A stretch of DNA of 64,000 bases from WHSW01 sp963846565. GTDB lineage: Bacteria > Actinomycetota > Thermoleophilia > Solirubrobacterales > 70-9. The translations under genes and the position numbers were made by a program. The notes beneath the pieces are model-generated. The model worked only from the letters and a program-made list of their open reading frames with translations. It searched no databases and had not been told where the DNA came from. The DNA lies in contig CAWJWL010000001.1 in NCBI GenBank assembly GCA_963846565.1, positions 310,001-374,000 of the forward strand. Reading direction: 5' to 3'. Of the stretch, positions 51,631 to 59,605 are shown in pieces (positions within the stretch are counted from its first letter, which is position 1; the number at the start of each line of letters is the position of its first letter).

Positions 51631-53511
51631 CTACTGCCGCGCGGCGACGCCGCGCGCGACGCGGGCGGCGATTGCGATCACGGTCATCATCGGGTTGACG
51701 CCGATCGAGCTCGGGAAGAGGCTGCCGTCGGCGATGTAGAGCGACTCGTAGCCGTGCACCTCGCCGTCGGCCCCGGCTACGCCGCGGCTCGGGTCGGCGT
51801 CCATGCGGGCGGTGCCGAGCGGGTGGAAGGCCTCCAGCCGCATCCGGCGCGGGGGCGGGGGAGAGGCGTCGAGCAAGCCGATCTCGTTCTCCGCGATCGT
51901 CGGGATGCCGCCGATCTGCGGGTAGACCTCGCGCGCGCCGGCGGCGTAGAAGAGCTCGGCGGCGCGGGCGACACCGAACGAGAGCTTGGTCGCGTCCTCG
52001 CGGGTGAGCTTGTAGGTGATCCGCAGCGAGCCGTCGGATGCGAGCCCGACGCGGCCGCGTGAGGTGTCGGAGAGGTGAACGCCCGTGGAGGCGACGTTTG
52101 CGTAGTTGGCGAGGCGCTCCTGATGCTCGGCCCCGACCCCGGGCATCCAGTGGCCACCGAAGGCGAGGGGAGTGAACGTCGCCTCGAGCAGGAGCCCGTC
52201 GTGCTGCCACTCGTCGACTGCGTAGCTCTGCATGACCCCGTCCCAGCCGCGGACCTCCTCCTCGAAGCGAGCCCCGACCCAGCAGGCCGGATGGATCCGC
52301 AGGTTGCGGCCGATCTCGCCGCTCTCGGAGGTGACCCGCGAGCGCAGGAGCAGCTCGGGCGTCCCGAATGAGCCGCCGGCGAGGATGACCGCGCGGCGGG
52401 CGCGGACCGTGAACGGCTTTGGCCTCGCGCGGCGCGGGTCGGCGACGCCGCGGACGCAATCGAGTCCGGTCGCACGCCCGTTCTCGAACCGGATCGAGCG
52501 CACCTCGACGCCGGCTCGCACCCGCGCCCCGGCGCCGACGGCGCGCGGCAGGTAGGAGACGTGCATCGCCCGCTTCGCGTCGAGCCGACAGCCGAGCGGA
52601 CAGGAGCTGCACTGGACGCAGCGCCCCGCGTTCCGCGCCAGCGGGTGGTGGGAGACCCCGAGCGCCTCGGCACCCTCGAGCAGCAGCTGTCCGTTGCGGC
52701 CCATCGTCTCGGGATCCACCGGCGCGACCGCGAGCATCTCCTCCGCCTCGGCGTACTCGCTCTCGAGCTTGGTTGCCCACTCGATCCCGCTCTCCTCGCG
52801 CCAGCGCTCGAGTACCGGGTCGGGGGCGCGGAAGCAGGTCCCCGAGTTGATCACCGTCGTCCCGCCGACGGCGCGCCCGACGGGCGTCGGGATCGCGGGA
52901 GCGCCCTCTGCGATCGTCAGGCCGCCATCGCGGTAGAGCGTGCTCAGCGCCTCGAGCGGCTCCACCGGGTAGCTGTCGCGGTCCATGTACGGACCCGCCT
53001 CGCAGACGAGCACGTCGAGACCGGCCTCGGCGAGCACGGTGGCCGCGACCGCACCTCCGGCGCCGGAGCCGACGATGACGACGTCACACTCCTCGCCCTC
53101 GCCGTGCGGCTCGAGGTCTCCGAGCGGGAGTGCCGCCGCGCGCGTCGGCGCCCGCTCCTCGCCGGATACGGCGCAGCTGGCGCTCGCCCCCGCGGCCGCC
53201 TGAACCCGCACGTCGTTCGCGTAGCCGCTCGCGGTCAGGACTTTGAGCAGCAGGACCATGTCCTGGCGGAGCCCGGAGCGCGAGGCGTCCATCTTGCGAA
53301 TGAAGTCCTGGCGCGCCTCGAGGCTCGCGCGCGAGAACCGCCACGGGAACGAGGACCACTCGAACGCGCGCAACGCCAAGCGGACGAGCATCACCCGCCG
53401 CGGCGGGAGGTTGGAGAGGTACCGCTCGAGCGGCGCCGCTACGTCAACCGCGCCCGCCGTGGCACCGTCCGGTCCCGCCGCGGCCGGCATCCCGTGCGTG
53501 CCGGGTGCCAT
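51631..53511 (-). CDS. GMC-family FAD-dependent oxidoreductase
   Basis: This 626-residue protein has an N-terminal helical extension (about 25-120, resembling a gluconate-dehydrogenase small-subunit fold). The FAD dinucleotide motif VIVGSGAGGAVAATVLAEAG is near 145-165. A Cys-rich CVQCSSCPLGC loop could hold a metal cluster. FHPLGTARM and GSLFPSSIGVNPMMTVIA are GMC motifs. It probably oxidises an alcohol or cholesterol-like substrate. It has no signal peptide. Confidence 0.88.
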   Translation of the reverse strand: MAPGTHGMPAAAGPDGATAGAVDVAAPLERYLSNLPPRRVMLVRLALRAFEWSSFPWRFSRASLEARQDFIRKMDASRSGLRQDMVLLLKVLTASGYANDVRVQAAAGASASCAVSGEERAPTRAAALPLGDLEPHGEGEECDVVIVGSGAGGAVAATVLAEAGLDVLVCEAGPYMDRDSYPVEPLEALSTLYRDGGLTIAEGAPAIPTPVGRAVGGTTVINSGTCFRAPDPVLERWREESGIEWATKLESEYAEAEEMLAVAPVDPETMGRNGQLLLEGAEALGVSHHPLARNAGRCVQCSSCPLGCRLDAKRAMHVSYLPRAVGAGARVRAGVEVRSIRFENGRATGLDCVRGVADPRRARPKPFTVRARRAVILAGGSFGTPELLLRSRVTSESGEIGRNLRIHPACWVGARFEEEVRGWDGVMQSYAVDEWQHDGLLLEATFTPLAFGGHWMPGVGAEHQERLANYANVASTGVHLSDTSRGRVGLASDGSLRITYKLTREDATKLSFGVARAAELFYAAGAREVYPQIGGIPTIAENEIGLLDASPPPPRRMRLEAFHPLGTARMDADPSRGVAGADGEVHGYESLYIADGSLFPSSIGVNPMMTVIAIAARVARGVAARQ

Positions 53512-53571
53512 CGCCTCTGCGAACGCACGCAGGGTCTCGATTCCAGCGGCGCCGAGCCCCGGTGTGCGCCT

Positions 53572-54021
53572 TCAGGTCGGGGCGGCCGGGCCCTCGACCC
53601 TGCCGGCGAGCCCGTAGAGGAAGAGCGCGACGCCGACGAGGAAGCCGTCGACGAGGAAATTGAGGAGATAGGCGAAGACGTCCGTGTCGAAGAGGTAGAA
53701 GGCGAGCGCCGCGAGGGAGGAGGCGGCCTTGCCCGCTGCGAGGACCAAGAGCAGCGGGCGGTAGCGGACGACATCGGTCGAGGCGAGCAGGCAGATCCCC
53801 GTGATCACCGTCATGTAGGCGAACCCGAGTGCCAGCCAGAGCTGCTCCGCGGTTTCCGGCGCCTCGCTGAACTGGCCGAGCGGCAGCCAATCGCCGAAGT
53901 CGTCGAGCGCGCCGAGCGTCCCGTCGGGGCGAGGATGAAGAGCAGGCCGACGACGGCGAAGCGTCGCGGCGAGCAGGCGCAGGCTCAGGACGACGAAGCG
54001 CTCTGTGGCGACCCCCGACAT
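53572..54021 (-). CDS. membrane protein of unknown function, N-terminal frame doubtful
   Basis: This 149-residue frame has three membrane helices (about 63-82, 88-110 and 118-140). Near residues 21-35 the Arg-rich text RRRRPALHPRPDG is unlike a membrane protein. A neighbouring frame there reads AVVGLLFILAP, a helix. Two compensating single-base errors near 53930-53960 would merge them. The family is not recognised. Confidence 0.5.
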   Translation of the reverse strand: MSGVATERFVVLSLRLLAATLRRRRPALHPRPDGTLGALDDFGDWLPLGQFSEAPETAEQLWLALGFAYMTVITGICLLASTDVVRYRPLLLVLAAGKAASSLAALAFYLFDTDVFAYLLNFLVDGFLVGVALFLYGLAGRVEGPAAPT

Positions 54022-54049
54022 CAGGTCGGCGGATCCTAGTCAACCTAGA

Positions 54050-54343
54050 ATGCGCCAGGTGATCGACCGGGACCAGGTCCTCCACGTCGCCCGCCTCGCC
54101 AGGCTCGAACTCGACGACGACGAGATCGAGCGGATGGCGGCCGAGCTCTCCGGGATCCTCGAGCACGTCGACCGGATCTCGGCGCTCGACCTCGAGGGCG
54201 TCGAGCCGACCTCGCACGTAGTCGAGCTCGTCAACGTCCTGCGCCCCGACGAGCCGGAGCCGAGCCTGCCTCCAGAGCGCGCGCTCGAGCCGGCGCCGGA
54301 CCCCCACGACGGCCTCTTCCGCGTCCCCTCGCCGCAGGCGTGA
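54050..54343 (+). CDS. gatC: Asp/Glu-tRNA amidotransferase subunit C
   Basis: This 97-residue subunit starts at ATG 54050. It matches the short GatC fold: VLHVARLARLELDDDEIERM, LEHVDRIS, and the loop LRPDEPEPSLP that wraps GatA. GatCAB converts mischarged Glu-tRNA-Gln to Gln-tRNA-Gln. It overlaps gatA by GTGA. Confidence 0.93.
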   Translation: MRQVIDRDQVLHVARLARLELDDDEIERMAAELSGILEHVDRISALDLEGVEPTSHVVELVNVLRPDEPEPSLPPERALEPAPDPHDGLFRVPSPQA

Positions 54344-55809
54344 GCGACCTTCGCGAGCTGACCGCCGCCGAGGCGATCCGGCGGATCCAGTCGGCGGACC
54401 TCGATGGCGAGGAGTACTTCGCGTCCTTCCTCGAGGCCGCGCGCGGCGAGGACCTGAACGCCTTTTTATGGACGGCAGACAACGACGTTCCGCCCGCCTC
54501 CTCGGCTTCGCCTCCGGGGGCGGCCGGGTCAGCCGGGAGCCTGCCCCTGGCGGGAGTTCCGATTGCGGTCAAGGACCTCTTCTGCACGGAAAACATTCCG
54601 ACTACCGCCGGCTCGCGGATCCTCGAGGGCTACCGGCCTCCGTACACGGCGACAGCGGTCGCCAAGCTCACCGACGCGGGCGCGCGGGTGCTCGGGAAGA
54701 CGAACATGGACGAGTTCGCGATGGGCTCCTCGAACGAGAACTCCGGCTACGGGCCGGTGCTCAATCCGTGGGACCGCGCCCGCGTTCCCGGCGGCTCCTC
54801 CGGCGGGTCGGCCGCGGCGGTGGCGGGCGGGCTCGCGCCCTGGGCGATCGGTACCGACACCGGCGGCTCGATCCGCCAGCCGGCGGCGCTCTGCGGGATC
54901 GTCGGATTGAAGCCGACGTACGGAGCCATCTCGCGCTACGGCATGGTCGCCTTCGCCTCTTCGCTCGACCAGTGCGGTCCGTTCACCCGCGACGTCACGG
55001 ACGCCGCGCTCCTGCTGGGGGTAATGGAGGGGCGTGACGCCCGCGACGCGACCTCGATCGGGATCGAGGGCGGGGTCGAGCTGCCGGCTCGCGAGGACCT
55101 CAAGGGCCTTCGCTTCGGCGTCCCGCGTGAGCTCGCCGGCGACGCCGAGGGCATCGAGGCAGGGGTGAGCGAGAACTTCGAGGCCACGCTGAAGCTGATC
55201 GAGGGACTGGGCGGTGAGCTCGACGAGTGCGAGCTGCCGAGCGCGACGAACGGGATCTCCGCCTACTACGTGATCGCCCCGGCGGAGGCGTCGGCCAACC
55301 TGGCCCGCTACGACGGCGTCCGTTACGGCCTGCGCGAGGACGGCGAGGCGGAGCTCGTGCGGATGTACGAGCGCACGCGCTCGCGCGGTTTCGGCGCCGA
55401 GGTCAAGCGCCGGATCATGCTCGGCACCTACGCGCTCTCCTCCGGCTACTACGAGGCGTACTACGGCCAGGCGCAGAAGGTGAGGACCCGGATCGCGCAG
55501 GACTTCGCCAACGCCTTCGAGCGCTTCGACTTCCTCGTCACCCCGACGTCGCCCTCGGTCGCCTTCGAGCTCGGGGCGAAGACGGACGACCCCTGGTCGA
55601 TGTACCTGAACGACTACTGCACCGTGCCGGTCTCGCTCGCCGGGCTCCCGGCCGTGTCGATCCCCTCGGGGCTCGCCGAGCCCGACGGTGGTGGTCCGCG
55701 CCTTCCGGTCGGCTTCCAGATCGCCGGCCCGGCCTTCAGCGAGTCGCGGATGCTCGACGCCGCCTATGCGCTGGAGAAGGCGATCGGATTCGAGGAGCGG
55801 CCATCCTGA
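54340..55809 (+). CDS. gatA: Asp/Glu-tRNA amidotransferase subunit A
   Basis: This 489-residue amidase liberates ammonia from glutamine. The catalytic triad is visible: Lys78 in PIAVKDLF, Ser153 in PGGSSGGSAAAVAGG and Ser177 in GTDTGGSIRQPAALCG. It starts at GTG overlapping gatC. Its stop overlaps a small metallopeptidase gene (CTGA). Confidence 0.96.
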   Translation: MSDLRELTAAEAIRRIQSADLDGEEYFASFLEAARGEDLNAFLWTADNDVPPASSASPPGAAGSAGSLPLAGVPIAVKDLFCTENIPTTAGSRILEGYRPPYTATAVAKLTDAGARVLGKTNMDEFAMGSSNENSGYGPVLNPWDRARVPGGSSGGSAAAVAGGLAPWAIGTDTGGSIRQPAALCGIVGLKPTYGAISRYGMVAFASSLDQCGPFTRDVTDAALLLGVMEGRDARDATSIGIEGGVELPAREDLKGLRFGVPRELAGDAEGIEAGVSENFEATLKLIEGLGGELDECELPSATNGISAYYVIAPAEASANLARYDGVRYGLREDGEAELVRMYERTRSRGFGAEVKRRIMLGTYALSSGYYEAYYGQAQKVRTRIAQDFANAFERFDFLVTPTSPSVAFELGAKTDDPWSMYLNDYCTVPVSLAGLPAVSIPSGLAEPDGGGPRLPVGFQIAGPAFSESRMLDAAYALEKAIGFEERPS

Positions 55810-56093
55810 GTTGCGACCTCACCAACGAGCAGTGCCGGGTCGCGGCGATCGAGGCGCTCGACGCGCTGCCCGCCTGGGTACACGAGCGGCTCGGCGAGGT
55901 CGCGGTGATCGTCGAGGAGTCCCACCCCGACGATCTGATGGGGATCTACGACCCGTACGGCGGCCTGCAGCGGATCGTCATCTTCCGCAGCGCCAACCCG
56001 AACGTCGAGGAGGTGCGGAAGACCGTCTGGCACGAGATCGGCCACCACCTCGGCATGGGCGAGGAACAGCTGGAAGCACTCGGCTATGGGTGA
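55806..56093 (+). CDS. zincin-like metallopeptidase family protein
   Basis: About 95 residues. Residues 1-20 are helical (LTNEQCRVAAIEALDALP). A beta region follows (VAVIVEESHPDDLMGIYDPY), then the zinc motif VWHEIGHHLGMGEE (HExxH plus third ligand). This fits the small zincin family, usually 100-130 residues. No ATG or GTG is in frame. CTG 55806, overlapping the gatA stop, is the only obvious start, so the start is uncertain. It ends overlapping gatB's ATG (56086). Its place between gatA and gatB is unusual. Confidence 0.72.
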   Translation: MSCDLTNEQCRVAAIEALDALPAWVHERLGEVAVIVEESHPDDLMGIYDPYGGLQRIVIFRSANPNVEEVRKTVWHEIGHHLGMGEEQLEALGYG

Positions 56094-57594
56094 ATCAGTA
56101 CCGACACCTGACCCGGCCGCCCCGGAGGGCAAAGCCCGAGGAGGCGGGCGGAACGTTCGGTATTCGAGCCGGTGATCGGCCTCGAGATCCACGTCCAGCT
56201 GAAGACGCGGACGAAGATGTTCTGCGGCTGCGAGCTCTCCTTCGGCGACGAGCCGAACATCGCACACCTGCCCGATCTGCCTCGCCCACCCCGGCTCGCT
56301 GCCGGTGCCGAACGAGAAGGCGATCGCCTACGCGCTCCAGATCGGGCTCGCGCTCGAGTGCGAGATCGCCCCGCGCTCGATCTTCCACCGCAAGAACTAC
56401 TTCTATCCGGACAATCCGAAGGCGTACCAGATCAGCCAGTACGACATTCCGCTCGCGCGCAACGGGCATCTCGGCGACGTCCGGATCCACCGCGTGCACC
56501 TGGAGGAGGACGCGGCGAAGCTGATCCACGTCTCCGCCTCCGGCCGGATCCATGACTCCGGCGCGTCGCTGGTCGACTTCAACCGGGGCGGGACGCCACT
56601 GGTCGAGATCGTCACCGAGCCCGACATCCACGACGCGGCGGCCGCGCGCGAGTGGCTGCAGGTGCTGCGGACGACGATCCGCCAGATCGGCGCCTCCGAC
56701 GTGAACATGGAGGAGGGGAGCCTGCGCTGCGACGCGAACATCTCGCTGCGCCCGGCGGGCACGACCGAGCTCGGGACCAAGGCCGAGCTGAAGAACATGA
56801 ACAGCTTCCGCTTCATCGAGCGCGGGATCGAGGCGGAGATCGAGCGCCAGCGCGGACTGCTCGAGGCGGGCGGCACGGTGGAGCAGGAGACGCTCCACTT
56901 CGACCCGCGGACCGGCGCGCTGACGACGCTGCGCTCGAAGGAGTACGCGCACGACTACCGCTACTTCCCCGAGCCCGACCTCGTCCCGATCGCGCCGACG
57001 GAGGAGATGCTCGAGGCGGCGCGGGCGGCCCTGCCCGAGCTGCCGGCCGAGCGCCGGGCGCGCTACCTCTCCGAGCTCGAGCTGACGGACAAGCTCGCGA
57101 CCCTCATCGCCTTCGACGCGGACCTGGCCGCGTACTTCGAGCGCGCCCTCGCGGCCGCAGACGGCGCGGCCGCGGTCGCGGTGGCGAACTGGATCACCGG
57201 CGAGCTGGTGGCCAGGTTGCGCGAGGCGGGGGAGGGGGACGCGGGGCCCTGGACTTCGAAGGTGTCGCCGGAGGCGATCGCGAAGCTGGCCGGCCTCGTC
57301 GAGCGCAAGGAGCTCTCGAGCGGCGCCGCCCGCCAGGTGCTGGCGAAGCTGGTCGCCGAGGGCGGCGAGCCGGCCGCGATCGCCGAGCGCGAGGGACTCG
57401 CGGGGGTCGAGGACGAAGGCGAGCTCGCGGCGATCGTGGAGCGGGCGCTCGCCGCCGATCCGGACGCGGCGGCGCAGGTGAAGGAAGGGAACATGAAGGC
57501 GATCGGGCCGTTGATCGGCTTCGTGATGAGGGAGACCAAGGGTCGCGCCGACGGCGGCGAGGTCACCAGGCTGATCCGAGAGTCGTTGGAATGA
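56086..57594 (+). CDS. gatB: Asp/Glu-tRNA amidotransferase subunit B (two frameshifts as sequenced)
   Basis: This subunit binds and activates the mischarged tRNA. The core IGLEIHVQLKTRTKMFCGCE begins in one frame. At T56260 the sequence shifts; removing that T restores PNTHTCPICLAHPGSLPVPN. The rest is intact to 57594, including DFNRGGTPLVEIVTEPD, LGTKAELKNMNSFRFIERG and the C-terminal YqeY-like tail. The true start may be ATG 56086, overlapping the zincin stop, if one base is missing near 56158-56162; otherwise GTG 56172. With both corrections it is about 502 residues, near normal. Errors rather than mutation are likely. Confidence 0.88.
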
Positions 57595-57606
57595 ATCCCG
57601 CCGTTT

Positions 57607-57632
57607 CCTCGCTTCGCCTCCGGGCGTGCGGG
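57607..57632. repeat. dispersed intergenic repeat, copy 3
   Basis: CTCGCTTCGCCTCCGGGCGT followed by GCGGG lies just after gatB. It resembles the copies at 15787 and 39818. Confidence 0.35.
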
Positions 57633-57649
57633 TCGTGGCAAGGGATACT

Positions 57650-57668
57650 TTGTAACAACTTGTTACAA
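57650..57668. promoter_or_regulatory. palindromic operator upstream of ndh
   Basis: TTGTAACA-ACT-TGTTACAA has perfect 8-bp arms and lies 20 bp before the ndh start. It is AT-rich, unlike its surroundings. It resembles TetR/MarR-type sites. It is only a partial match to the Rex consensus (TTGTGAAN4TTCACAA). Confidence 0.6.
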
Positions 57669-57687
57669 GCTCTGCCATACTGAGTAC

Positions 57688-59017
57688 GTGGCTTGGAACG
57701 TGGTCATCGCCGGTGGTGGGTTCGCAGGGGCGACCGCCGCGCGGAAGCTGGAGAAGCTGCTGCCGAAGCAGTCCGCCCGTCTCAGCCTCGTCAACGACGT
57801 CAACTTCCTGCTCTACGCGCCGTTCCTGCCCGAGGCCGCCGCCGGGACGCTCGAGCCTCGCCACGTGGTCACGCCGCTGCGCGAGATCCTCAAGCGCACC
57901 TACCTGCGACTCGGCGCCGTCTCGGCTCACGACCCCGAGCGGCGCATGGTCGACCGTCACCAATCACGAGGGCGAGGACGAGGAGCTCCCGTACGACCAG
58001 TTCCTCGTCGCCGTCGGCTCTGTCTCGCGCTCGCTGCCGATCCCGGGACTCGACGAGCACGCGATCGGCTTCAAGAGCCTCGCGGACGCGATCTGGCTTC
58101 GAAACCACGTGATCGAGACCCTCGAGCTGGCGAACGCGACCGAGGACCCCGCGCGCCGGGAGCAGCTCCTCACCTACGTCTTCGTCGGCGGCGGCTACTC
58201 CGGCCTCGAGGCGCTCGCCGAGCTCCAGGACTTCGCCGCCCACGCGATGGACTACTACCCGCGCGCCCGCCTCCACGGGATGCGGTGGATGCTGGTCGAG
58301 GCGATGGACCGGGTGCTCCCCGAGGTCCCGCGCACGCTCGCCGACTACGCGGTGCATCAGCTACGGGGCCGCGGGATCGACATCCGCCTCGGCACCCGGC
58401 TCGAGGAGGCGCGCGCCGACTCGGTGCGGCTCTCGACCGGCGAGGAGATCCCGACGCGGACGATCGTCTGGACGGCCGGCGTCGCCCCGCATCCCAGCCT
58501 CCAGGCGCTCAACCTCCCGCTGACCGAGCAGGGCAAGGTCGAGGTCGACCAGACGATGCGCGTCCGCGGACTCGAACGTGTGTGGGCGGTCGGTGACTGC
58601 GCCGCCGTGCCGGACCCAGGCAGGGACGAGGAGGCTTCGTGCCCGCCGACGGCCCAGCACGCCGTCCGCCAGGGCCCGGTGGTCGCGCACAACATCGCGG
58701 CCGAGCTCGGCGTGGTCGACGGCGGCCCGCGCCCGTTCACGTACAAGTCGAAGGCGTCGTTCGTCAACCTCGGCCGCTACAAGGCGGTCGGCCGGCTTGG
58801 CAATACCGAGTTCCATGGTTTCCCGGCCTGGTGGATGGCGCGCAGCTACCACATGAGCCAGATCCCTGGGGCGGTGCGGAAGCTGCGAGCGGTCGTCGAC
58901 TGGACCGTCGGCCTCCCGTTCCGCCGCGACCTCTCCGAAGTGGGCTCGATCGGCCACCCACGCCCCCTGCGCGACGAGGTCTACGCGCGCGGCGGCACCC
59001 ACCGCCCGGTTGACTAG
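57688..59017 (+). CDS. ndh: type II NADH dehydrogenase (frameshifted as sequenced)
   Basis: A flavoprotein passing electrons from NADH to quinone. The FAD fold starts at VVIAGGGFAGATAARKLEKL. The NAD fold is YVFVGGGYSGLEALAELQDF. VWAVGDCAAVPDP and PPTAQHAVRQGPVVAHNIA complete the core. The frame changes at 57951-57955; removing one base there gives a continuous protein of about 442 residues. The start is GTG 57688. It is a single-subunit, membrane-peripheral enzyme. A palindrome upstream suggests regulation. Confidence 0.88.
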
Positions 59018-59026
59018 GCGCCCGCC

Positions 59027-59302
59027 GTGTACTGGATGATCGTCCCGGCTCTCTCCGCTCTGATTGCGGGCGTTCTCGGGAAGATGAAGGGGAGCTCGTT
59101 CTTCCTCTGGGCCCTGATCGGGCTCGGGCTGCCGGTCATCGGGCCGATCGCGGCATTGCTTTATCGAAACGAGCGCGACGAACCGAAGCGGGCGTGCCCG
59201 CAGTGCGGTTCGATCCAGCCGATCCACGCCCAGGTCTGCACCCGTTGCGGCCTCGACCTGGAGTTGCCCGCGGACCAGGACGTCATTCCCGGTCGTGCCT
59301 GA
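59027..59302 (+). CDS. small membrane protein with zinc ribbon
   Basis: This 91-residue protein starts at GTG, 9 nt after ndh. Two hydrophobic helices (about 4-18 and 25-46) precede a zinc-ribbon-like CPQC...CTRC (residues 57-60 and 71-74). The function is unknown. It is probably co-transcribed with ndh. Its stop lies inside the first complementary segment of the downstream leader. Confidence 0.7.
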   Translation: MYWMIVPALSALIAGVLGKMKGSSFFLWALIGLGLPVIGPIAALLYRNERDEPKRACPQCGSIQPIHAQVCTRCGLDLELPADQDVIPGRA

Positions 59303-59421
59303 GTAAGGCCCCCTTACCGCCCCTCTAGGCACGGGTAAGGCGCAGGTATAGGCGATCGCCCCATGTGGGGGTGGGGGCCTTACTCGTAATTTCGTTCCAT
59401 CGCAACGAATGGAGACGAAAT
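59301..59421 (+). promoter_or_regulatory. structured leader with alternative hairpins and buried start codon
   Basis: Four complementary segments lie in order: S1 GAGTAAGGCCCCC (59301-59313), S2 CCTTACC (59312-59318), S3 GGTAAGG (59334-59340) and S4 GGGGGCCTTACTC (59373-59385). S1 pairs perfectly with S4 over 13 bp; S2 pairs with S3 over 7 bp; S1-S2 and S3-S4 pairings are alternatives. Then ATTTCGTTCCAT (59389-59400) pairs with ATGGAGACGAAAT (59409-59421) with one bulged G. That hides the Shine-Dalgarno GGAG and the A and U of the start codon. This looks like an attenuator or translational switch; the signal is unknown. Confidence 0.55.
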
Positions 59422-59605
59422 GACCGGCCAGATCACATATGACGCCCACGCCAGCAGGCTCGACGACTTCCATCGCCACGCGGCCGAGCATCGCCGCTCT
59501 CACATCCACAGCCGCTCTCTGCGCCGCGGCGGGAGCCGAGTCACGGCCCGCTTCCGCCTGCGGGCGGCAAGGGGCCGCGGCACCACGGTGACCTCGAACG
59601 CTTGA
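59420..59605 (+). CDS. small basic protein, 61 residues
   Basis: ATG 59420 follows GGAGACGAA. The peptide is His/Arg-rich (DDFHRHAAEHRRSHIHSRSL) with no membrane helix. It could be a regulatory peptide or leader coupled to the next gene, whose TTG overlaps its stop (TTGA). The hairpin on its start codon supports a real, regulated ORF. No family is recognised. Confidence 0.5.
   Translation: MTGQITYDAHASRLDDFHRHAAEHRRSHIHSRSLRRGGSRVTARFRLRAARGRGTTVTSNA

Noticed and set aside
57650..57668. Rex operator before ndh
   Set aside because: The arms read TTGTAACA rather than TTGTGAA and the spacer is 3 rather than 4, so a Rex call is not supported.
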